This document shows, in pieces, positions 1-6,009 of a stretch of DNA of 13,315 nucleotides. Numbering within the stretch: the first letter of the stretch is position 1; every line of letters begins with the position of its first letter. The stretch spans positions 354 to 13,668 of the forward strand of contig MGOH01000031.1 of the NCBI GenBank assembly GCA_001795315.1. Reading direction: 5' to 3'. A program made the translations under genes and the position numbers. The notes beneath the pieces are model-generated. The model did no database searches. It had not been told where the DNA came from and saw nothing but the letters and a program-made list of their open reading frames with translations. Source of the stretch: Chloroflexi bacterium RBG_19FT_COMBO_48_23 (GTDB lineage: Bacteria > Chloroflexota > Dehalococcoidia > GIF9 > UBA5620).

Positions 1-658
1 ACTAAGAGTATCGTTGAGGCTGACCATTACTCACTACAACCATACAGAGATACCAGACATATTCAACCTGGTGGAAAGAGAAGGGGTACAGAGAGTCTGC
101 TTTTACCATCTAGCCTATGTAGGTCGAGCAGGCAGCCTGAGCAAAGAAGACTTAAACCATTCCCAGGCCAGAGCAGTAGTAGATTTAATCTGTAACCGAA
201 CCGCAGACCTTTATCAGCGTGGCCTTAATAAAGAAGTCCTTACCGTTGATAATCATGCCGATGGCGTTTATCTTTATCTTAAACTAAAGAGCCAGGACCC
301 GTCACGCGCTGAGAAAGTATTGACTTTGCTCAGGACCAATGGCGGCAATAATGCAGGCATCCGCATAGGAGCAGTCGACGAACTGGGAAATGTACATGCC
401 GACCAATTCTGGCAGCACTATTCCCTCGGCAACGTGCTCCAGCGAAAGTTCGGGGATATCTGGTTAGATACTTCAAACCCGTTGATGCGGGGACTCAAAA
501 ACAGAAAGGGATTGCTCAAGGGACGCTGCGCCAGATGCCAGTACCTTGAGCTATGCAATGGCAACCTGCGGGTGCGAGCCGAGGCAGTTTTCGACGATAT
601 CTGGGCTGAAGACCCTGCATGCTATCTGACAGATGATGAGATCGGACTAGTTCAATGA
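1..658 (+). CDS. ahbC: AhbC/NirJ-type radical SAM protein, C-terminal part (5' truncated)
   Basis: This is the C-terminal part of a NirJ/AhbC-family radical SAM enzyme. The frame is open from base 2 to the edge, so the TTG at 14 is not the real start, and the N-terminal CxxxCxxC cluster lies outside the window. What shows is the end of the radical SAM barrel (FYHLAYVGRAG) and a C-terminal auxiliary Fe-S region with cysteines encoded at 527, 536, 554 and 620, in the pattern CARCQYLELCNGNLRVRA followed by WAEDPACYL, which is typical of NirJ/AhbC. AhbC converts 12,18-didecarboxysiroheme to Fe-coproporphyrin III by removing two acetate side chains; NirJ acts on the same substrate towards heme d1. 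The next genes are ahbD and ahbAB and no nirS, nirF or nirN is visible, so AhbC is the better call. The stop overlaps the ahbD start as ATGA. Confidence 0.85.
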   Translation, partial: LRVSLRLTITHYNHTEIPDIFNLVEREGVQRVCFYHLAYVGRAGSLSKEDLNHSQARAVVDLICNRTADLYQRGLNKEVLTVDNHADGVYLYLKLKSQDPSRAEKVLTLLRTNGGNNAGIRIGAVDELGNVHADQFWQHYSLGNVLQRKFGDIWLDTSNPLMRGLKNRKGLLKGRCARCQYLELCNGNLRVRAEAVFDDIWAEDPACYLTDDEIGLVQ

Positions 659-1791
659 CAAGAGAAATGGTTGGAGAGAGCCGAAGGGGAAAAGAAACCA
701 TATCTCCTAATCTCCGCATGGTAGCCTGGGAGATAACCCGAAGCTGCAACCTGTTCTGTGCTCACTGTCGGTCATCTTCTACCGCCGGTGCTTATGAAGG
801 CGAACTTTCCACTGAAGAATGTCTCCGCCTGATAGATGGCATACTGGAGGTGGGCAAGCCTGTTCTAATACTCACAGGAGGCGAACCGCTTCTGCGCCAT
901 GACCTCTTCCAGGTAGCAGGCTATGCCACCAGGAAAGGGCTGAGAGTAGTAATGGGCACCAATGGAACTCTCATCAACGATGAGGTTACAGCTAAACTGA
1001 AGGAGACGCCCATATCAAGAGTAGCAATAAGCATAGACTTTCCTACAGCCGAACTTCAGGACAAGTTCCGCGGCAAATCAGGTGCTTTTCAAGCAGCCGT
1101 CTCGGGAATAGCCAGCTTGCGCCAGGCAGGTGTGGAGGTGCAAATCAATAGCACCGTCACCAAGTTAAATGTCCGGTATCTAAATGACCTGCTAGCTCTT
1201 GCCATTGAGTCAGGAGCAGTTGCCTTCCACCCGTTTATGCTGGTGCCGACAGGCCGGGGTAAGGGATTGGAGACAGTAGAAATGTCTCCGCAGGAATATG
1301 AGCAAACCCTAAATTGGGTCTACGATAAGCAAAAGGAGCTGGGGAACAGCATGTTCTTCAAGCCGACTGATGCGCCTCACTATCAGCGAATAGTGAGGCA
1401 GAGAGCCAGAGCAGATAATCTCCAGGTAGCATCACCCGGCGATAAATCAGCAACTAAAGCTGGGAATGAAGCCATGAGCTCGATAACAAGAGGTTGCCTG
1501 GCTGGCACCAGTTTCTGCTTCATCTCTCATCGAGGTAGCGTGCAGGGATGTGGCTATCTTGATGTTGAAGCCGGGAATATAAGGGATAAGAGTTTTGGAC
1601 AAATCTGGACGAATGCCACGCTGTTCCGCAAACTAAGAGACCTGTCTAACATAAAGGGAAAGTGCGGTATTTGTGAATACAAAATGGTCTGCGGCGGCTG
1701 TCGAGCCAGAGCCTACGAATCCACCGGCGATTACCTCGAGACTGAGCCGTACTGCATATATCAACCGGCAGCACTTCGGAAGAACAGCTAA
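655..1791 (+). CDS. ahbD: AhbD, radical SAM heme b synthase
   Basis: This 378-residue radical SAM protein should carry out the last step of the siroheme route, oxidative decarboxylation of the two propionates of Fe-coproporphyrin III to vinyls, giving heme b. The SAM-cluster motif CNLFCAHC has C31, C35 and C38, and the SAM-binding GGEP is at 75-78. The C-terminal SPASM-like region carries C281, C288, C299, C337, C340, C346, C349 and C367, including RGCLAGTSFCFISHRG and CGICEYKMVCGGCRARAY, which are characteristic of AhbD. The start at 655 overlaps the ahbC stop by 4 nt with no clear Shine-Dalgarno, so translational coupling is likely. Residues 237-243 read PTDAPHY, where I recall a cysteine in many relatives. 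A SPASM peptide-modifying enzyme is the main alternative, but neighbours and motifs argue against it. Confidence 0.9.
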   Translation: MTREMVGESRRGKETISPNLRMVAWEITRSCNLFCAHCRSSSTAGAYEGELSTEECLRLIDGILEVGKPVLILTGGEPLLRHDLFQVAGYATRKGLRVVMGTNGTLINDEVTAKLKETPISRVAISIDFPTAELQDKFRGKSGAFQAAVSGIASLRQAGVEVQINSTVTKLNVRYLNDLLALAIESGAVAFHPFMLVPTGRGKGLETVEMSPQEYEQTLNWVYDKQKELGNSMFFKPTDAPHYQRIVRQRARADNLQVASPGDKSATKAGNEAMSSITRGCLAGTSFCFISHRGSVQGCGYLDVEAGNIRDKSFGQIWTNATLFRKLRDLSNIKGKCGICEYKMVCGGCRARAYESTGDYLETEPYCIYQPAALRKNS

Positions 1792-1800
1792 ATATAAGCT

Positions 1801-2790
1801 ATGAAGCTAGATAACATAGATACAGACCTGCTCAATATTATCCAAGCAGAGTTCCCTCTGAACCAAGAACCATTCTCTGCTCTGGGGCTACGTTTGAGCA
1901 TAGGCAGTGACGAGGTAATCAGGAGAATCGAACAGCTAAAAAAGGGTGGAATCATCCGCCTCATAGGCCCCGTCTTCAATCCAAGAAGGCTCGGCTACCA
2001 GACTACTCTAGTAGCTATGAAAGTGCGAGCGGAGCGGCTGAGTGAGGTGGGGAAAATCATCAGCACACATTCGATGGTGAGCCATTGCTACGAACGCGAC
2101 CATGATTTCAACCTCTGGTTCACTCTAGCTATGCCTGCAACCGTTGACATGGAAACAGAGGTGCACAGGTTAGACAGCAGTACCAAGGCTGAGGCAACAC
2201 TAAATCTGCCAGCAGTAAAAACCTTCAAGATAGGAGCTTATTTCAAACTTGGCGGTCATACCACATCAGTGCCAGGTATGGTTATCCATCACAACAGCCT
2301 CTCGGGCACAGAACTCGCGCTATCTCCTGCAGACCGGGCTGTTATCAACGAATTGCAGCAAGACCTATCCCTCAGTGAAAAACCATTCGACCTGATATCA
2401 GAAAGGCTTTCGATGAATTCAGACGGGTTTTTAAACCACTGCCAGGCTCTTTTGCAACGCGGAATTATGCGACGCTTCAGCGCCTCCATCAGCCATAATA
2501 AGCTTGGATTTACAGCTAATGCAATGGCTTGCTGGAAAATACCATCTGATATAGTAGGGACCGCGGGCAAAAGGATATCCACGTTTCCAGAGGTAAGCCA
2601 CTGCTATGAAAGGCGGACTAACTCTATATGGCCCTATAACCTGTTTGCCATGATACATGGTGACACCAAAGAGACCTGCCGAGCCATAGCTGATAAAATA
2701 TGTTCCGACACCGGACTTGATAGAAATGTGCTAATATTGCTTTTCAGCACCAAAGAGATAAAAAAGACAAGGGTACGATACAAGGTATGA
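1801..2790 (+). CDS. ahbAB: Fused siroheme decarboxylase AhbA-AhbB
   Basis: This 329-residue protein is two Lrp/AsnC-like modules in tandem (about 1-165 and 172-329), each an N-terminal winged helix followed by a ferredoxin-like domain. Most organisms encode them separately as AhbA and AhbB (NirD/L/G/H in heme d1 synthesis). The complex decarboxylates siroheme at C12 and C18 to 12,18-didecarboxysiroheme. Both halves carry VSHCYER (93-99 and 265-271). Only the second has the WPYNLF (277-282) and MIHG (284-287) signature; the first reads DHDFNLWF at the matching place. The start at 1801 gives the usual LDxIDxxLL opening, 9 nt after ahbD, with no obvious Shine-Dalgarno. The Lrp-like fold tempts annotation as a transcription regulator, but the SHCYER motifs and the ahbC/ahbD neighbours make it an enzyme. 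Confidence 0.92.
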   Translation: MKLDNIDTDLLNIIQAEFPLNQEPFSALGLRLSIGSDEVIRRIEQLKKGGIIRLIGPVFNPRRLGYQTTLVAMKVRAERLSEVGKIISTHSMVSHCYERDHDFNLWFTLAMPATVDMETEVHRLDSSTKAEATLNLPAVKTFKIGAYFKLGGHTTSVPGMVIHHNSLSGTELALSPADRAVINELQQDLSLSEKPFDLISERLSMNSDGFLNHCQALLQRGIMRRFSASISHNKLGFTANAMACWKIPSDIVGTAGKRISTFPEVSHCYERRTNSIWPYNLFAMIHGDTKETCRAIADKICSDTGLDRNVLILLFSTKEIKKTRVRYKV

Positions 2791-3452
2791 AAAGACATAA
2801 GGAAACATGTCCATACTACCCGATTTCACTCAATGTTCAAGGCAAGAAGTGTCTTGTGGTCGGTGGAGGCAATGTGGCATTGCGCAAGGTACAGGCACTT
2901 ATAGAGCATGGCGCTGATGTAGAGATTGTCAGCCCCGATTTCTGTCCGGAGCTAAATAAGCTGGCAAGGGAGGAAGCTATCCGAGTCACACGCAGAAGCT
3001 ACAAGCCAGAAGATTTAGAGGATGTCTTTGTCGCCATAGCCGCAACCGATGACGTCAACACAAATGAAAACGTGGCTGCTGAGGCTAGACGCTTAGGAAT
3101 ATTAGTAAACGTAGTGGATGACCCGAATAATTCCGACTTTATTGCACCATCATATTTCAGGCGTGGTGACATCATCGTCGCTGTATCTACATCCGGTAGA
3201 AGCCCGGCTCTAGCCCGAAAAATCAGGAGCGAGCTGGAAAAAAGCTTTCAGGCTGAATATGCTCAATTAGCCCTGGTTGCTGATGAGGTCCGCTCTGAGC
3301 TAAAACAACAGGGGATTACAGTCAGTAACGACGCCTGGCAAAAAGTCCTGGACCTGAACTCGCTTATCGAACTACTGAGGCGAGGCAAAAACCAGCAAGC
3401 CAAGGAAATCATGATTAGCAAATTAAAGATACTGAAACAACAGGAGCTATGA
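2787..3452 (+). CDS. met8: Precorrin-2 dehydrogenase / sirohydrochlorin ferrochelatase (Met8/CysG-N type)
   Basis: This 221-residue protein matches the stand-alone form of the CysG N-terminal (CysG-B) domain. It oxidises precorrin-2 to sirohydrochlorin with NAD+ and may insert iron to give siroheme, the substrate of AhbAB encoded just upstream. The N-terminal Rossmann fold shows VVGGGNVALRK (24-34). The NVVDDP stretch (108-113) aligns D111 with the catalytic D104 of E. coli CysG. FIAPS (118-122) and AVSTSGRSPALAR (132-144) follow, as in the family. T135 sits where CysG has the phosphorylated S128. It overlaps ahbAB and hemA by ATGA at each end. Whether it does the ferrochelatase step as well as the dehydrogenase step cannot be decided from sequence, since some family members (SirC) are dehydrogenase only. 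Confidence 0.93.
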   Translation: MKRHKETCPYYPISLNVQGKKCLVVGGGNVALRKVQALIEHGADVEIVSPDFCPELNKLAREEAIRVTRRSYKPEDLEDVFVAIAATDDVNTNENVAAEARRLGILVNVVDDPNNSDFIAPSYFRRGDIIVAVSTSGRSPALARKIRSELEKSFQAEYAQLALVADEVRSELKQQGITVSNDAWQKVLDLNSLIELLRRGKNQQAKEIMISKLKILKQQEL

Positions 3453-4729
3453 ACAAGCCGCCTAGGACTCAGGTTCACGTTGTGGGTGTGAATCACAGCA
3501 CAACGCCAATTGAAATCAGAGAGAGGCTGGCGGTAAGCAATGACCACATCTCCGATGCCTTTAGCCTGCTGCGCAAATATGTGCCCCAGGGACTCATACT
3601 GTCTACCTGCAACCGTATTGAGGTCTACTCCATTACAGAAGGCAGCAGTTCTTCCAAACCAAATACAGACTTCCTCAAAGCCTGGGCTGGCATCTCAGAT
3701 GCCGATTTACTACCATACATTTACTGCTATCAGGATGAAGCAGCAGTGAAACACCTCTTCTGTGTAGCTTCCGGGATTGACTCTATGATTATCGGCGAGT
3801 TCGAGATCCTGGGGCAGGTGAGGCAGAGTCTGGAAGAAGCCAAAAAAGCACATATGGCAGAGCATCCGCTACGAAACCTTATCCATCAAGCACTTAGAGT
3901 GGGTAGAACGGTAAGGGAAAAAACAGGAATCAGCCGAAATGCTCTTTCCGTGAGCTCTGTAGCAGTTGAACTGGCAACCAAAGCCATCGGCGATTTGACC
4001 AAATGCAAAGCCCTTGTCATCGGCACTGGCGAAGCCGGCAGGTTGGTAGCCAAAGCGCTAAAAGAAAGGGGTATTGCACAGATTACCACTACCAGCCGTT
4101 CGTATGAAAAGGCTTCAGCGCTTGCCTCTGCTTTGGACGGAAGCTCGGTTGATATAGGTCGCCTGGGGCAAGAACTAACTAACTGCGATATAGCCATCAG
4201 TTGCACTGGAGCGCCTCATCTTATACTTGACCTGAAAACATTAGAAAATGCCATGTCGGTTCGCCCTAATCACCCGCTGGTAATTATTGATATCGCTGTA
4301 CCTCGAGATGTTGAGTCCGAGGTAGGAAGTATTAGCAATGTATTTCTCTACGATATCGACGATTTCACCCATCTATCTGAACTCAACCGCAAACAGAGAG
4401 AAAAAGAGATACGGAAGGCTATGGAAATTGTGGACTCCGAGGTTGAACGATTTATCTCCTCATGGCAGGATATGGAGGTAAAACCGGTAATCAGCAGTCT
4501 GGTAAAGAAGGCGGAACGCATACGTAAAAAACAGCTCGATATGACTCTGAAGAAACTGCAGCGACTCTCCGCAGACGAACAAGAAAGCCTGGATGCTATG
4601 ACTAAGGCCATAGTGCAGAAAATACTTCACGACCCCATTCAGCATCTCAAGGAAAATGCCCGCAGGGAAGAGAACTATACTACACTGGTCAATGAGCTTT
4701 TCCGGCTCAACAAGGACAAGCCCGAATGA
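3449..4729 (+). CDS. hemA: Glutamyl-tRNA reductase
   Basis: This cytoplasmic enzyme reduces Glu-tRNA(Glu) to glutamate-1-semialdehyde with NADPH, the first committed step of the C5 route to 5-aminolevulinate. The 426 residues are normal for the family. The N-terminal catalytic domain has GVNHSTTPIEIRERL (13-27) and STCNRIEVY (52-60), whose C54 is the expected thioester nucleophile. SGIDSMIIGEFEILGQV is also diagnostic. The NADPH-binding domain has IGTGEAG at 191-197, and a charged helical C-terminal dimerisation domain runs from about 320. The start overlaps met8 by ATGA. AGGAG lies only 2 nt before the ATG, too close for a standard Shine-Dalgarno, so coupling to met8 translation is likely. 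Its partner aminotransferase HemL is not in the window. Confidence 0.97.
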   Translation: MNKPPRTQVHVVGVNHSTTPIEIRERLAVSNDHISDAFSLLRKYVPQGLILSTCNRIEVYSITEGSSSSKPNTDFLKAWAGISDADLLPYIYCYQDEAAVKHLFCVASGIDSMIIGEFEILGQVRQSLEEAKKAHMAEHPLRNLIHQALRVGRTVREKTGISRNALSVSSVAVELATKAIGDLTKCKALVIGTGEAGRLVAKALKERGIAQITTTSRSYEKASALASALDGSSVDIGRLGQELTNCDIAISCTGAPHLILDLKTLENAMSVRPNHPLVIIDIAVPRDVESEVGSISNVFLYDIDDFTHLSELNRKQREKEIRKAMEIVDSEVERFISSWQDMEVKPVISSLVKKAERIRKKQLDMTLKKLQRLSADEQESLDAMTKAIVQKILHDPIQHLKENARREENYTTLVNELFRLNKDKPE

Positions 4730-5634
4730 GGGAAATCAGTATCGGTACCCGTGGCAGCAAACTGGCTGTCATTCAAACCGAATTGTTATTGACAAAACTC
4801 AGAGAAGCATCCCCCGGACTGAAAGCCAGGCTTATCAAAATAACAACCAGAGGCGACCGATACAGCACTACTGCTCTAGATAAATTTGCCGGGCAAGGGA
4901 TATTTGTCAAAGAACTGGAAAAGGCTCTAATCGACGGCAAAATCGACTTAGCCACCCATAGCCTCAAGGATTTGCCAACGGAAATTCCTGATGGTCTTAT
5001 GCTGGGTGCAATAACCGCCAGACTCGACCCTAGAGATGTCCTCGTCTCCAGGGTTGGAAAGATTGCCGAACTTGTTCCAGGTTCAAAGATAGGTACAGGA
5101 AGTAACAGGCGTGCTGTCCAACTGCACGCCCTTCGCCCTGACCTTAAGGTTTGCAACATACGAGGGAATATAGATACACGACTACGAAAAGTCTCTGATG
5201 GAACAGTTGATGGCATCATCATAGCTGCTGCTGCCATGATACGCTTGGGCTGGGAAGATAGAATAACAGAATATTTATCGACGGAGCATTTCACGCCGTC
5301 AGTGGGACAGGGAGCACTGGGATTAGAAATACGCTCAGGAGACAAAGAGATTGCATCACTCGCCTGCAAGATAAACCATGAAACGACACGGCAATGCATA
5401 ACCGCCGAGCGAGCATTTCTACAAACCCTTGGTGGCGGCTGCCGCGCACCAATAGCTGCTCTCGGAACCGTGACAGATGGTGTATTAAAACTCGATGGTA
5501 TGGTGGCCAGCGCCGATGGTAAACACATTGTGCGCGCCTCGGAAGAAGGCAACGCTTCGACCCCAGAACAAATTGGAAAGCGCTTGGCAGATAAAATAGC
5601 TGATATGGGAGCAATGCAATACATTGCTACGTAG
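4726..5634 (+). CDS. hemC: Porphobilinogen deaminase (hydroxymethylbilane synthase)
   Basis: This enzyme polymerises four porphobilinogens to hydroxymethylbilane. The 302-residue protein has the N-terminal GTRGSKLAVIQTE (5-17) and ATHSLKDLPTE (76-86), where D82 corresponds to the catalytic D84 of the E. coli enzyme. LGGGCRAPIAA (235-245) carries C239, the attachment site of the dipyrromethane cofactor. The start overlaps hemA by ATGA, with AAGGA at 4712-4716, nine nt upstream. It is the last gene of the plus-strand unit. The usual followers hemD/cobA, hemB and hemL are absent, and a possible terminator lies just downstream. Confidence 0.98.
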   Translation: MREISIGTRGSKLAVIQTELLLTKLREASPGLKARLIKITTRGDRYSTTALDKFAGQGIFVKELEKALIDGKIDLATHSLKDLPTEIPDGLMLGAITARLDPRDVLVSRVGKIAELVPGSKIGTGSNRRAVQLHALRPDLKVCNIRGNIDTRLRKVSDGTVDGIIIAAAAMIRLGWEDRITEYLSTEHFTPSVGQGALGLEIRSGDKEIASLACKINHETTRQCITAERAFLQTLGGGCRAPIAALGTVTDGVLKLDGMVASADGKHIVRASEEGNASTPEQIGKRLADKIADMGAMQYIAT

Positions 5635-5654
5635 AAATCTCAGTGAGCGAGTCT

Positions 5655-5690
5655 AACACGGACAGATCTAGAGGTAGTCTGCGTGTTTAT
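5655..5690 (+). terminator. Possible transcription terminator hairpin after hemC
   Basis: The arms 5655-5660 with 5663-5667 and 5677-5681 with 5682-5687 can form an 11-bp stem with a 2-nt bulge (5661-5662), one G-T pair at the top and a 9-nt loop. An A/T-rich but not purely T tail follows. It lies between two convergent stops, 20 nt after hemC. The weak T tract lowers confidence. It could also serve the opposite transcript, but the reverse direction has no U-tract at all. Confidence 0.4.
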
Positions 5691-5697
5691 GATTATC

Positions 5698-5934
5698 TTA
5701 TAGCTGCAGCGTCTCCTCAGGTAATCCAGCAACATCGACGCCATCAATATTAACAACATAGTATGAAGAACCAGGCCCTGACAGACCGAGACTCTTCTTT
5801 ACCTCTAAGTCATTTGCAGGGACTATGAAATTTTCAATAATGACACCGCTCTTGCCTGCATATTTTTCGAACTTCGGATCTTGGGTTGATATAACAGTTA
5901 CTTTTTGTCCTACTGTGTATTTTGCTTGTTCCAT
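5698..5934 (-). CDS. Small protein of unknown function (78 aa), SH3/KOW-like
   Basis: I do not recognise this 78-residue protein. There is no signal peptide, membrane segment or cysteine. The N-terminal half (YTVGQKVTVI, then KYAGKSGVIIENF) has the alternating hydrophobic/glycine look of a small SH3-like or KOW-like beta barrel, and the C-terminal half reads YYVVNIDGVDVAGLPEETLQL. That it is real is supported by an AAAGGAG Shine-Dalgarno 8 nt before the ATG and by its place as last gene of the minus-strand alpha-glucan unit, 75 nt after the GH57 glucanotransferase. The fold suggestion is inference from pattern only. A role in glucan metabolism is suggested by position alone. Confidence 0.75.
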   Translation of the reverse strand: MEQAKYTVGQKVTVISTQDPKFEKYAGKSGVIIENFIVPANDLEVKKSLGLSGPGSSYYVVNIDGVDVAGLPEETLQL

Positions 5935-5942
5935 CGCATTAG

Positions 5943-5949
5943 CTCCTTT
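5943..5949 (-). promoter_or_regulatory. Ribosome binding site of the 78-aa gene
   Basis: On the minus strand AAAGGAG ends 8 nt before the ATG at 5934. It fixes the start and marks this short frame as translated. No convincing separate promoter was found in the 75-nt gap upstream. Confidence 0.7.
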
Positions 5950-6009
5950 TGCACATTGCGCATATTAATATCAAGACGGCCTTTATATCGATTCCGCCTC
6001 AAGTAGACA

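Noticed and set aside
14..16. TTG as start codon of the first gene
   Set aside because: The frame is open to the window edge, and the protein lacks the N-terminal radical SAM cluster that the family needs, so the gene starts upstream.
1801..2790. Lrp/AsnC-type transcription regulator
   Set aside because: The winged-helix-like modules look regulatory, but two VSHCYER motifs, the WPYN...HG signature and location between ahbD and met8 identify siroheme decarboxylase.
4773..5624. 283-codon open frame on the minus strand opposite hemC
   Set aside because: It lies wholly inside hemC, whose family motifs (GTRGSKLA, HSLKD, GGGCRAP) are intact. The antisense product has low-complexity Ser/Pro/Arg-rich character and no recognisable domain, so it is a shadow frame.
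5935..6009. Separate promoter or operator upstream of the 78-aa gene, including the 10-bp palindrome at 5962-5971
   Set aside because: No -35/-10 pair with proper spacing was found. The palindrome is short and purely A/T, so chance is a sufficient explanation. Only the ribosome binding site is supported.
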